Shown here in pieces: positions 51,769 through 60,599 of a stretch of DNA of 64,000 bases. Both the position numbers and the translations under genes were made by a program. The notes beneath the pieces were generated by a model, which saw only the letters and a list, made by a program, of their open reading frames with translations, was not told the origin of the DNA and ran no database searches. Source of the DNA: Janthinobacterium sp. CG3 (GTDB lineage: Bacteria; Pseudomonadota; Gammaproteobacteria; Burkholderiales; Burkholderiaceae_D); assembly GCF_000344615.1 (NCBI RefSeq), contig NZ_KB467824.1:1639741-1703740 (forward strand). The letters are read 5' to 3'. Numbering within the stretch: the first letter of the stretch is position 1; each line of letters opens with the position of its first letter.

Positions 51769-53799
51769 TCAAGGCAGGTCTTGCTCGGCATACGCGCACC
51801 ACGCGTGGTCGCAACGGCCCACCAGTTCGCGCGCGTCGGCAATGGTGATGCGGCCGTCGTGGTCGAGGTCGCGCGGGTCCTCGGCGCCGTACGCGTCGGT
51901 GTTGAGCGACGCCATGATGATGCCGAGGTCCCAGCGGTTGACCGCCATGTCGCCGTTCAGGTCGCCCGCAGGCGCCCGCGCCACGGTGTACGTCAGCGTC
52001 AATTCCGAATAATCGAGCGCCGTGCCGTCGCCGAACAGCAGGTCCAGGCGGTTCTGCGCACGCAGCATCGGCAACAGGTCGCGCACGCCATCGGGGCGGC
52101 CGAGATAGGCGGCGGCCAAGCGCGCCCGCAGCGGCACTTTGGCCAGGTTCACGCTGAGATTATAGGTCTGGCCGGGCTGCGGCGGCGCGCCCAGCAAGTC
52201 GCCCAGCGCGATCACGTTGCTGGAATACGGCTCGGCGACGGTTGGCAGCGCGCTCTCGTTATACAGGATGAACTGAGCGCCGGCGGCGGCCCCGGTCACG
52301 CGTACCCGGGCCTTAAGCGTGGCCGAGGTAATCAGCGGCGCACCCTGCAGCCAGGTAATCTCGTGCGTCAGGCCGACCGTGTTGCGGGGCGCGACGACGT
52401 CCATGTCGACGGCCGGCGCGCCGGCCTCGCCGGCGAAGTAGGCGATCAGGTCGGCCACATGCGCCGATTTCGGCGCGGCGTCGGCCGCGTCGCCGGCGTG
52501 GAAATTGTCCTGGTCGCCGATCAGCTGGCGCATCCATGTGTCCACGTCGAATTGCTTCAGGACCAAGCTGGAATAGTCGACCATGGTGTCGTCGGTGAAC
52601 ACCAGGTCGAGGCGCCGGCGGCTCACCGCGTGGGGCAACATATTGCGATAATTGTCCGGCACGCCGGAATAACTGTCGGCGCTGAAGTCGCGCGTGGGAT
52701 AACTCTGCACGTCCAGCTTCAGGGTGTAGGTTTTACCCGCGACGGGCACCTCGCGCAGCAGGTCAACCAGCGCAATGACACTGTGGAAACGCCGGTCCGA
52801 GCCATATGGCGGCAGGGTTAAATTGTTTAAGATGAAGTCGTTGCCGGCCACCTCGCCGCTCATGCGGATACGCACGTCGACATTGGCCGCTTCGATCGGA
52901 TAGCCGCGCGGCACCGCCATGAAATGGCTGACTGCAACCGGATTGTGGTGCGCCGGCACATCCAGATTGCGTACCGGCCCCTGTCCCGGCGCCGCCTGTA
53001 GATACTCGACGAAGCTGCGCGCCAGCGGCGACAGGGAGACCACGTCGGCCGCGTCGCCCGGATGGAAGTCGTCGCGGTCGCCAACCAGGCTGTCGATGAA
53101 GCGGCCGGGGTCGCCCGACAGCGCGAAGTGTCCCTCGACCCCCTCGGCGCTGGCGCAGACCGACAGCGCGGCGGCCATGGCCTGCGTGTCCAGCAAGACC
53201 CGCTCCCAGAAGCAACTGAACACCGCTTGCGACTTGGCGCTTGGCGTCGGCAAGCCGGCCCGGATGAAGGTGCGCGCGCCCGCCGCCATGACGGCGGCCG
53301 GCATGGCGGCATCGACCCGGGTAGTGAAGAAAACCACCTTGTGTTCGAGCGCCCCGGCGGGAAGGCGCTGGAAATACGGCGTGTCCAGCGCCCCGCCGTG
53401 CACTTGGACCGGCGACGCGTTGCCGACGCCCACCACGCCGACGGCCAGGATGTTCGGTGCTTCCAGTACCGCGTGCACGGCGGGAAGGGCGGCCCGGGCC
53501 CCGACCAGGGTGTGGCACAAATAACGGGCCAGGCGAGCGCGGTCGCAGGAAGCGGCAACGGCGTCGCTCAGCGCCGACGACGCCGTGATGAACACCATGT
53601 CGGTGTCGGGCGCCTGCGTCGAGGGTGGCGGCGCAGTCCTCGGCGGCGGGCCACCGATAAAATTGGCGGCGGCCGCGCCGGCGACACGGGCGGCGGGCGG
53701 CGCCGGCTCGCTTGCCACCGCAACCAGCGGGTTGAGGAATATAGTCAGAAGCAGCGCGGCGGCGGCCGGCACTCCGGCCAAGGGGGCGATCGTATACAT
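51769..53799 (-). CDS. secreted protein with duplicated domain and C-terminal dockerin-like repeat
   Basis: A 676-aa exported protein of unknown function. Start at 53799, since GGAG lies 6 bases before this ATG and touches the alternative at 53805. Signal peptide MYTIAPLAGVPAAAALLLTI…. Two similar units follow: one with DRDDFHPGDAADVVSLSPLA (about 245-265), the other with DQDNFHAGDAADAAPKSAHV (about 420-440), each leading to a beta-rich domain (VIALVDLLREVPVAGKTYTL, NVIALGDLLGAPPQPGQTYN). The C-terminus has two calcium-loop repeats, DLNGDMAVNRWDLGIIMASL and DLDHDGRITIADARELVGRC, as in type I dockerins. No cohesin or glycoside hydrolase is nearby, so the binding partner is unknown. Confidence 0.72.
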   Translation of the reverse strand: MYTIAPLAGVPAAAALLLTIFLNPLVAVASEPAPPAARVAGAAAANFIGGPPPRTAPPPSTQAPDTDMVFITASSALSDAVAASCDRARLARYLCHTLVGARAALPAVHAVLEAPNILAVGVVGVGNASPVQVHGGALDTPYFQRLPAGALEHKVVFFTTRVDAAMPAAVMAAGARTFIRAGLPTPSAKSQAVFSCFWERVLLDTQAMAAALSVCASAEGVEGHFALSGDPGRFIDSLVGDRDDFHPGDAADVVSLSPLARSFVEYLQAAPGQGPVRNLDVPAHHNPVAVSHFMAVPRGYPIEAANVDVRIRMSGEVAGNDFILNNLTLPPYGSDRRFHSVIALVDLLREVPVAGKTYTLKLDVQSYPTRDFSADSYSGVPDNYRNMLPHAVSRRRLDLVFTDDTMVDYSSLVLKQFDVDTWMRQLIGDQDNFHAGDAADAAPKSAHVADLIAYFAGEAGAPAVDMDVVAPRNTVGLTHEITWLQGAPLITSATLKARVRVTGAAAGAQFILYNESALPTVAEPYSSNVIALGDLLGAPPQPGQTYNLSVNLAKVPLRARLAAAYLGRPDGVRDLLPMLRAQNRLDLLFGDGTALDYSELTLTYTVARAPAGDLNGDMAVNRWDLGIIMASLNTDAYGAEDPRDLDHDGRITIADARELVGRCDHAWCAYAEQDLP

Positions 53800-54002
53800 G
53801 CGCATCTCCAGTGGTCCGGCCGCAACAACACGTCATTGCCGGCGCGACGAAGCGCACGCAAGACTCGCGCCAAGCGCTGGAAAGGGTTGGGAAAAGCCGT
53901 TAAATCAAGCACTTGCGGCAAGCGTCCGGGGCGCTGCGGGAGCGTGCATGGACGCGGCGTCATTTTTTCCGACAGCGGAAGTTGGAAAGGCCACGCCGCC
54001 CA

Positions 54003-55322
54003 TTAAAGGCTGAGGCCGGCAAGGGTCGGTTTTTTTCGCGGCGCCGTGACGGCGTGCCAATTGAGCCGGTCGGCGTTGGCGCGCACCAGGTTCGCGCCAC
54101 TATTGCACGGCGCGCAGCGCAACACCTCCTCACCGCTGCGTTCGCAAACCAGCCGCAATTCGATAAAGCCGGCGGGGTCGACATGCTCGCCGAGAAACGC
54201 CGCCATCGCCTCGGCGAAGGCGTGCAGCCCGTGGCCGGCGAAGCCCGGGGCATCGAGCGTCATGCGCACGCCGACGCCGCGTACCAGGGCCACGCCGTCG
54301 CGGCCGCGCAGCCATGCCTCCGCCGGCCGATGCACCAGCCGCGCGATGGCGGAAATCACCCATTGACGCAGCGTCGGCTGCGCCATGTCATACAAGGTCA
54401 GCATCTGGGCGAACGCCGGCGCCCCGCGCTCGGTCGAACATTGGAGCTGGCAGACGCCGGCGGGCGCGGCCAGCGCGAAAACCGGCGTGCAACCCAACAG
54501 CAGATTCTTGCTCGACAGGCGAGCCAGTCGGCGCGCCATGTCGGAGTCGGCCGGCACGCGCGTCAACGCCAGATGCAGGGTCAGAACGCGGCCGCCGGGG
54601 GGCAGATATTTGCGCAGCGCCGCGACGTCGATGTCGACGAAGTTGAATTTTTCGGGAAAGGCAAGGTATTCCGCCAGCAGGCGGCCGGATGCGGCCGGCA
54701 GCAGCGCGTCGGCGGCGGCGAAGCCCACCGGGCCCAGCGGAATGCGGTCGAGCAGACTCCAATGGCCGCTGCCGCTGATCTCGACGTAGGCGCAAACGGT
54801 GTGCGCGAACAAGGCGTCGCGCAGCGCGGCGCAGAACTCGGGTTCGCCATCGAGATAGACGCGCAGCGCCGGCAAGCCGAGCCGGTCCAGCGCCGGCGCC
54901 TCGGCGCAGCTTTCAATGACCAGGCTGATGCACGCGGACACGCCGGACGGCAGGCCCGGCGCGGCGGCCGGCGCCAACATGGCGAAGCGGGCCTGCGACA
55001 GCAGCACGGGCGCCAGCGTGACGTCGTAGGCGGTGCGCCAGCCGCTTGCCTCGAACGAGCCGGACAGCGGCGTCAATACGCTGCCGCGGGCGACGGTGGT
55101 GGCGCCGCCGCACCGGCGCGCCGCGTCGCCGTTGCCATCGATGTGGGCGATCGCGCAGGCGCGAAGCGGGCGCCCACCACCCTGCTGCAGCCATGCGGGC
55201 GGCGCCGTCGCGCCAGACCGCATGCCGGTCTCCGCGCTGGTGTTGGCGCGCACGAGAAATTCGCGGCAGGCGCCGCGCAGTTGGTCCAGCGCCCGCTCGG
55301 CATACGGCAGCAACTGCTCCAT
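54003..55322 (-). CDS. orphan, shortened TssF-like (type VI baseplate) protein
   Basis: A 439-aa protein resembling TssF/VasA/ImpG, normally about 580-620 aa. Shared features: N-terminal MEQLLPYAERALDQLRGACR, middle YLDGEPEFCAALRDALFAHT, LLAEYLAFPEKFNFVDIDV (the family hallmark), KNLLLGCTPVFAL and C-terminal FAEAMAAFLGEHVDPAGFIE. The region usually preceding LGPVGF… is compressed and the N-terminal third altered (HIDGNGDAARRCGGATTV). GGGAGGGG before ATG 55322 supports this start. There is no tss gene beside it. It may be a decayed relic of a lost type VI cluster or a protein with a new role. Confidence 0.72.
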   Translation of the reverse strand: MEQLLPYAERALDQLRGACREFLVRANTSAETGMRSGATAPPAWLQQGGGRPLRACAIAHIDGNGDAARRCGGATTVARGSVLTPLSGSFEASGWRTAYDVTLAPVLLSQARFAMLAPAAAPGLPSGVSACISLVIESCAEAPALDRLGLPALRVYLDGEPEFCAALRDALFAHTVCAYVEISGSGHWSLLDRIPLGPVGFAAADALLPAASGRLLAEYLAFPEKFNFVDIDVAALRKYLPPGGRVLTLHLALTRVPADSDMARRLARLSSKNLLLGCTPVFALAAPAGVCQLQCSTERGAPAFAQMLTLYDMAQPTLRQWVISAIARLVHRPAEAWLRGRDGVALVRGVGVRMTLDAPGFAGHGLHAFAEAMAAFLGEHVDPAGFIELRLVCERSGEEVLRCAPCNSGANLVRANADRLNWHAVTAPRKKPTLAGLSL

Positions 55323-55421
55323 CGTCCCCTCCCCATCTGGCGCGTTCAGCACGCTCTTCATACTGGCAGGAAACTTCGTCGCCTTCCTTGAGCGGCAACA
55401 AGGGTGCGTGGCGCGCGTGGC

Positions 55422-55450
55422 TTGCAATCCATCCTATAACGGAGTATAAA
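55422..55450 (+). promoter_or_regulatory. sigma-70 promoter of the RES/Xre pair
   Basis: TTGCAA (55422-55427), 17-base spacer, TATAAA (55445-55450), 22 bases before the antitoxin start. Two similar blocks, CATCCTATAACGGAG and TATCCATTACCGGAG, lie in and after the spacer and could be antitoxin-binding sites. Confidence 0.65.
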
Positions 55451-55472
55451 TTATCCATTACCGGAGCCAATC

Positions 55473-55910
55473 ATGAGCCTAGCCTACGCCTACCCAAAAA
55501 GCCACTTCGAACCGACCGTGTTGGTGGATTTGACCGCCAAGAGCGAGCGCGAACGCCTGTCCAAGTCCGCGCTGAAGGGCTTCTTCAAGCTTGCCGCGGC
55601 GTGGAAGCTGCGCGACGACGACGCCCGCGAACTGCTTGGCGGCCTCTCCAGCAGCGCCTACTATGAATGGAAAAAGAACCCCGACCGGGTGCTCGACGTG
55701 GACCGCATCACGCGCGTTTCCTACCTGCTGGGCATCTACAAGGCGCTGCACATCCTGTACGGCGACAAGCTCGCCGACGAATGGGTGACGCTGCCGAACA
55801 GCAACCAGATCTTCGCCGGGCGCACCCCGCTGGCGCACATGCTGCGCGGCGGCCTGTTGGCGATGCAGACGGTGCGCAAACTGCTCGACGCCCGCCGTGG
55901 AGGCCTGTGA
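55473..55910 (+). CDS. Xre/MbcA/ParS-type antitoxin
   Basis: A 145-aa antitoxin. It has an N-terminal helical DNA-binding part (SKSALKGFFKLAAAWKLRDD, ELLGGLSSSAYYEWKKN) and the C-terminal MbcA/ParS toxin-binding domain (YLLGIYKALHILYGDKLADE, NSNQIFAGRTPLAHMLRGGL). It overlaps the RES toxin gene by four bases (GTGA), so the pair is coupled. Confidence 0.9.
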   Translation: MSLAYAYPKSHFEPTVLVDLTAKSERERLSKSALKGFFKLAAAWKLRDDDARELLGGLSSSAYYEWKKNPDRVLDVDRITRVSYLLGIYKALHILYGDKLADEWVTLPNSNQIFAGRTPLAHMLRGGLLAMQTVRKLLDARRGGL

Positions 55911-56602
55911 CCTTGGCCATATCCGCGCTACCCCCGCTGTCGTTGCTGCGCCAGTTCGACACCTGCCGCCTGATCCAGTCGCGCTTCGCCGACGTCGAGG
56001 ACTCGGTGCTGGCGCCGCTGGCCGACGACACCGGCCATCTACGCGACCTGTTCGACCTCGACAACGCCACCAACGCCCGTCTGATCGCCGAATCGGGCGG
56101 CGCGGCCGGCATCGGCGTCGACGAACTGGTGTCCCGCGTACCCAACTTCCGCATCGTCAACGCCGCCTTTACCTACGCCAGGCCGGAAGGCAGCCGCTTC
56201 AACGACAGCGAGCGCGGCGCCTGGTACTGCGCCTTCGACGCCGCCACGGCCCTGGCCGAAATCACCTTCCACAAGAGCGTCGAATACCAGGAAATTCAGC
56301 GTTTCGACGACAGCGTCAGCTACCAGTTGATGCTGGCCGACTTCAGCGCCGAGTTCCACGACCTGCGCGGCCTGGAGGCGTTCCGCGCCTGCCTGGCCCC
56401 GGCCAGCTACCTCGACTCGCAACAACTGGCGGCGCGCCTGCTCGACGCCGGTTCGCTGGGCCTGATTTTCCCCAGCGTGCGGCGCGACGGCGGCACCAAC
56501 CTGGCCTGCTTCCGGCCTGCGCTGGTGGGCAATGTTCGCAAAGGCGACGTCTATCGGTTAACATGGGAGGGTACGCCGACGCCGCGCATCGACATCGTCT
56601 GA
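55907..56602 (+). CDS. RES-domain toxin
   Basis: A 231-aa RES toxin, a fold related to ADP-ribosyltransferases; characterised members break down NAD+ and halt growth. Start is GTG 55907, after GGAGG at 55899-55903. Conserved polar residues of the active site lie in RPEGSRFNDSERGAWYCAFD (Arg, Ser, Arg, Tyr), ALAEITFHKSVEY (Glu) and GLIFPSVRRDGGTNLACFRP (Ser, Arg). These are all present, so the toxin is probably active and needs its antitoxin. Confidence 0.9.
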   Translation: MTLAISALPPLSLLRQFDTCRLIQSRFADVEDSVLAPLADDTGHLRDLFDLDNATNARLIAESGGAAGIGVDELVSRVPNFRIVNAAFTYARPEGSRFNDSERGAWYCAFDAATALAEITFHKSVEYQEIQRFDDSVSYQLMLADFSAEFHDLRGLEAFRACLAPASYLDSQQLAARLLDAGSLGLIFPSVRRDGGTNLACFRPALVGNVRKGDVYRLTWEGTPTPRIDIV

Positions 56603-56641
56603 GCGCGCCGGACTCCCCTATGACATCGAACGAGTACCAAC

Positions 56642-56962
56642 ATGCAAACCAAACCCGAGAACGATACCGACCTGCGCATCAAAGTCAACCGAGAAACCGC
56701 GCGGCTGCCATGGAGTGAGCTGGAGAAGCATTTCGCACAAGGCAACGTGGTGTTCGTCACCAGCGATCTCGACCTGGTCGAGGTGGCGGTGCGCATTTCG
56801 CACGACGACAAGGCCACCATCGTTCAATGGATGGCCGAGCGCAAGGTGATGAAGGCGTCGGACCAGCAGGCGCAAAGCTGGCAGCAGGCCGACGCCGCGC
56901 TGTGGGCGGTGGTGGTCAGCCCGTTTATTCTGGTACAAGAGGAAAAGCCGGCCGTGCATTAA
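56642..56962 (+). CDS. DUF2288 protein
   Basis: A 106-aa small soluble protein of the uncharacterised DUF2288 family: ETARLPWSELEKHFAQGNVV, SDLDLVEVAVRISHDDKATI and DAALWAVVVSPFILVQEEKP. It follows the RES toxin by 39 bases but is not a known partner of it. Function unknown. Confidence 0.82.
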   Translation: MQTKPENDTDLRIKVNRETARLPWSELEKHFAQGNVVFVTSDLDLVEVAVRISHDDKATIVQWMAERKVMKASDQQAQSWQQADAALWAVVVSPFILVQEEKPAVH

Positions 56963-57088
56963 GCAGTCGCCATTCACGGCGCGCGCGCGGCGGCAAGTCG
57001 AATCCAGGATAAAGGGAGTCGGCAGCATAACACCAAGGTTTACCTGGCGTTGTTGTCGATTGGCGCGGGGTTCGGCCGCGCGCTCGGG

Positions 57089-57094
57089 TATAAT
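57089..57094 (+). promoter_or_regulatory. candidate -10 element for prfB
   Basis: A perfect TATAAT 35 bases before the prfB start, the same distance as the one before the helicase gene. No matching -35 hexamer. Confidence 0.4.
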
Positions 57095-57129
57095 CCAAGG
57101 TTTGATTTTCACTATAAGAAGACACCATC

Positions 57130-58234
57130 ATGGAAGCCGAACGCATCAACTCCCTCTCCGCCCTGCTCGCCGATCTGACGATCCGCGAAGCCGAACTTCG
57201 GAGGTATCTTTGACTTCGATACGAAGTCAGAGAAGCTAGAGCAAGTCAATGAAGAATTAGAGGATCCGACCGTCTGGAACGATCCGAAGCGCGCCCAGGA
57301 CCTCGGCAAGGAGAAGAAGGCGCTGGAGTCCATCGTCTTTACGCTGACCAAGGCCGACGCCGATCTGCGCGATACGAACGATCTGTTCGCCATGGCGCGC
57401 GAGGAGCAGGACGACGAGACGCTCGAGGCGGTCATCGCCGACGTCGACGCCATCAAGTTGATCATCGAGGGCATGGAGTTCCGCCGCATGTTCAACAATC
57501 CGATGGACCCGAACAACTGCTTTATCGATATCCAGGCCGGCGCCGGCGGCACCGAGGCGCAGGATTGGGCCTCGATGCTGTTGCGCCAGTATCTACGCTA
57601 TTGCGAACGCAAGGGCTTCACGGTCGAGATCCTGGAGCAGTCCGACGGCGAGGTCGCCGGTATCAAGACCGCCACGCTGAAGGTCGAGGGCGACCACGCC
57701 TATGGCTTCCTGCGCACGGAAACCGGGGTCCATCGCCTGGTGCGCAAGTCGCCCTTCGATTCCGCCAACGGCCGCCACACCTCGTTTACCAGCCTGTTCG
57801 TGTATCCGGAAGTCGATGATTCGATCGAGATCGACGTCAACCCCGCCGATATCCGCGTCGACACCTACCGCGCGTCCGGCGCCGGCGGTCAGCACATTAA
57901 CAAAACCGACTCCGCGGTCCGTATGACGCACGCGCCCACCGGTATCGTGGTGCAGTGCCAGAACGACCGCAGCCAGCACCGCAACCGCGCCGAGGCGATG
58001 GAGATGCTGAAGTCGCGCCTGTACGAGCATGAGCTGCGCAAGCGCATGAGCGAGCAGCAGAAGCTGGAAGACTCGAAGACCGACGTCGGCTGGGGCCACC
58101 AGATCCGCTCCTACGTGCTGGACCAGTCGCGCATCAAGGATTTGCGCACCGGTTTCGAAACCGGCAACACCAAGGGCGTGCTGGACGGCGATATCGACGA
58201 GTTCATTTCGGCTTCACTCAAGCAAGGCGTATAA
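57130..58234 (+). CDS. prfB: peptide chain release factor 2, programmed +1 frameshift
   Basis: RF2 ends translation at UGA and UAA. The gene is read as 57130-57210 joined to 57212-58234, giving 367 aa, the usual length. Codons 1-27 run from ATG to CUU, then UGA at 57211-57213 stops the zero frame unless ribosomes slip +1. The long frame has the GGQ motif [20 protein letters not shown] and the SPF anticodon-like tripeptide in [15 protein letters not shown]. Low RF2 favours slippage and restores RF2, an autoregulation known across bacteria. Confidence 0.96.
57199..57213 (+). other. prfB +1 frameshift site
   Basis: CGGAGG (57200-57205 region) acts as an internal Shine-Dalgarno sequence 3 bases before CUU-UGA-C (57208-57214). 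This is the classic RF2 site with CGG-AGG in place of the E. coli AGG-GGG. Confidence 0.9.
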
Positions 58235-58237
58235 ACG

Positions 58238-58924
58238 ATGACTTCTCCCCAGCGCGCGTTCATCTTCGACATGGACGGCACGATCGTCGACAACATGGCC
58301 TTCCACACCGAGTCCTGGATGACGTTTTTCCAGCGCCGCGGCCATGTGCTCGACGCCGACGATTTTTTCCTCAGCACGGCCGGGCGCCAGGGACACGAGA
58401 TTATCCGCTCCTACCTGGGCGACGTTTTCAGCCCGGCCGAGCACGTCGCGCTGATGGCTGAGAAGGAGTCGGTTTACCGCGAGCTGTACGCGCCGCACCT
58501 AGCCACCGTGGCCGGTTTCGACGCGCTGGTCAAGGCCGCCCGCGGCGACGGCGTCGCGCTGGTGGTCGGCACCGCCGCGCCGAACGAGAACATCGTCTTC
58601 ACGCTCGACGGGCTCGACCTGCGGCGCCATTTCGACGCCGTCGTCGGCGCCGCCGACGTCCAGCGCGGCAAGCCCCATCCGGACGTGTTCCTGATGGCGG
58701 CCGAGCGCGCCGGCGCGCTGCCCGAGAACTGCATCGTGTTCGAGGACGCGCCGCTGGGCGTGGAGGCGGCGCGCCGCGCCGGCATGCGCGCGGTGGTCCT
58801 GAGCACCACCCTGCCGGCCGAGGCTTTCGCGCAGTTCGACAACGTCATCTGCGTCGCCCGCGATTTCCGCGAGCTGTCGGTCGAGGCGCTGTTCGCCAGC
58901 AGCCCGGCCGCACCCATCATTTAA
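58238..58924 (+). CDS. HAD-superfamily hydrolase, beta-phosphoglucomutase-like
   Basis: A 228-aa phosphatase of subfamily IA: motif [21 protein letters not shown], motif [12 protein letters not shown], motif III Lys in [10 protein letters not shown], motif [18 protein letters not shown]. It is 3 bases after prfB and 23 before lysS, so it belongs to that transcription unit. Substrate unknown. Confidence 0.87.
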   Translation: MTSPQRAFIFDMDGTIVDNMAFHTESWMTFFQRRGHVLDADDFFLSTAGRQGHEIIRSYLGDVFSPAEHVALMAEKESVYRELYAPHLATVAGFDALVKAARGDGVALVVGTAAPNENIVFTLDGLDLRRHFDAVVGAADVQRGKPHPDVFLMAAERAGALPENCIVFEDAPLGVEAARRAGMRAVVLSTTLPAEAFAQFDNVICVARDFRELSVEALFASSPAAPII

Positions 58925-58947
58925 TTAGACAGACAAGACAAAACACT

Positions 58948-60477
58948 ATGACGACGGATATCCAAGAACAAGCCGCAGCACCGGACGAAAACAAGATCAT
59001 CGCCGAACGCCGCGCCAAGCTGGCCGCGCTGCGCACCCAGGGCGTCGCCTTCCCGAACGACTTCCGCCCCCTGCACAAGGCCGCCGACCTGCATCTGCAA
59101 TACGGCGCCAAGACCCGCGAAGAGCTGGAAGCCGAGCCGGTCACCGTGGTACTGGCCGGGCGCATGATGTTGAAACGCGAAGCCGGCAAGAAAGCCGCCT
59201 TCGCCACGCTGCAGGACGCCTCCGGCGCCAAGGCCGATGGCCGCATCCAGATCTACGCCACGCTCGACCTGACCGGCGAAGCGGCCATGGCCGCGCTGCA
59301 CCACTACGACCTGGGCGATATCCTGGGCGTGACCGGCACGCTGTTCAAGACCAAGACCGACGAGCTGACCATCAAGGCCACCGAACTGCGCCTGATCACC
59401 AAGTCGCTGCGTCCGCTGCCGGACAAGTTCCACGGCCTGGCCGATCAGGAAACCAAATACCGCCAGCGCTACGTCGACCTGATCATGAACGAGGACACGC
59501 GCCGCACCTTCAAGGCGCGCACCGCCGCGATCTCGTCGATCCGCCGCTTCATGGAGAAGAACGAGTTCATGGAGGTGGAAACGCCGATGCTGCACACCAT
59601 CCCGGGCGGCGCCGCGGCCAAGCCGTTCACCACCCACCACAACGCGCTCGACATGCAGATGTTCCTGCGCATCGCGCCCGAGCTGTACCTGAAACGCCTG
59701 GTGGTGGGCGGTTTCGACCGCGTCTTCGAGATCAACCGCAACTTCCGCAACGAGGGCGTGTCGATCCGTCACAATCCCGAGTTCACCATGATGGAGTTCT
59801 ACGCCGCCTACACCGACTACAAGTGGCTGATGGACTTCACCGAGGCGGTGATCCGCCAGGCCGCCGTCGACGCCCACGGCACCGCCACGCTGACCTACGG
59901 CGGCCGCGAGCTGGACCTGGCCAAGCCGTTCCACCGCCTGACCATCGTCGGCGCGATCAACAAGTACGCGCCGCACTACAGCAACGAGCAGTTGCACGAC
60001 GCCGGGTACATCAAGGCCGAATTGCTGAAGTTCGGCGTCAAGCCGCACGCCCACTCCGGCCTGGGCGCGCTGCAACTGGCGCTGTTCGAGGAAACCGCCG
60101 AGGCGCAGCTGTGGGAACCGACCTACATCATCGACTATCCGGTGGAAGTGTCGCCGCTGGCGCGCGCCTCCGACACGGTGGCCGGCATCACCGAGCGCTT
60201 CGAGCTGTTCATGGTCGGGCGCGAGATCGCCAACGGCTTCTCCGAGTTGAACGACGCCGAAGACCAGTCGGCCCGCTTCCTGGCGCAGGTGGCGGCCAAG
60301 GACGCCGGCGACGAAGAGGCGATGTACTACGACGCCGACTACATCCGCGCGCTGGAATACGGCATGCCGCCGGCCGGCGGTTGCGGTATCGGCATCGATC
60401 GCCTGATCATGATCATCACCGACTCGCCGAACATCCGCGACGTGCTGCTGTTCCCGCACCTGCGCCGCGAAGACTAA
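58948..60477 (+). CDS. lysS: lysyl-tRNA synthetase, class II
   Basis: A 509-aa enzyme that charges tRNA-Lys. N-terminal OB-fold anticodon-binding domain (about 60-160; [20 protein letters not shown]). Class II motif 1 in [20 protein letters not shown], motif 2 [20 protein letters not shown], motif 3 [20 protein letters not shown]. Length is normal. The prfB-lysS link is common in Proteobacteria. A strong terminator follows at 60497. Confidence 0.96.
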   Translation: MTTDIQEQAAAPDENKIIAERRAKLAALRTQGVAFPNDFRPLHKAADLHLQYGAKTREELEAEPVTVVLAGRMMLKREAGKKAAFATLQDASGAKADGRIQIYATLDLTGEAAMAALHHYDLGDILGVTGTLFKTKTDELTIKATELRLITKSLRPLPDKFHGLADQETKYRQRYVDLIMNEDTRRTFKARTAAISSIRRFMEKNEFMEVETPMLHTIPGGAAAKPFTTHHNALDMQMFLRIAPELYLKRLVVGGFDRVFEINRNFRNEGVSIRHNPEFTMMEFYAAYTDYKWLMDFTEAVIRQAAVDAHGTATLTYGGRELDLAKPFHRLTIVGAINKYAPHYSNEQLHDAGYIKAELLKFGVKPHAHSGLGALQLALFEETAEAQLWEPTYIIDYPVEVSPLARASDTVAGITERFELFMVGREIANGFSELNDAEDQSARFLAQVAAKDAGDEEAMYYDADYIRALEYGMPPAGGCGIGIDRLIMIITDSPNIRDVLLFPHLRRED

Positions 60478-60496
60478 TCGCGACGCCAGCAAAAAA

Positions 60497-60527
60497 GCCG
60501 CCCGGCGCGAACCGGGCGGCTTTTTTT
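60497..60527 (+). terminator. rho-independent terminator of prfB-HAD-lysS
   Basis: GCCGCCCGG (60497-60505) pairs with CCGGGCGGC (60512-60520) around a 6-base loop, then seven T (60521-60527). Confidence 0.9.
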
Positions 60528-60599
60528 ATGGCTGGCGCGCGCGGCGAAGGCGCCGGCGACGTCGATTAAAACCAAGGGCGCGCCGGCGCCACGCGTCCC

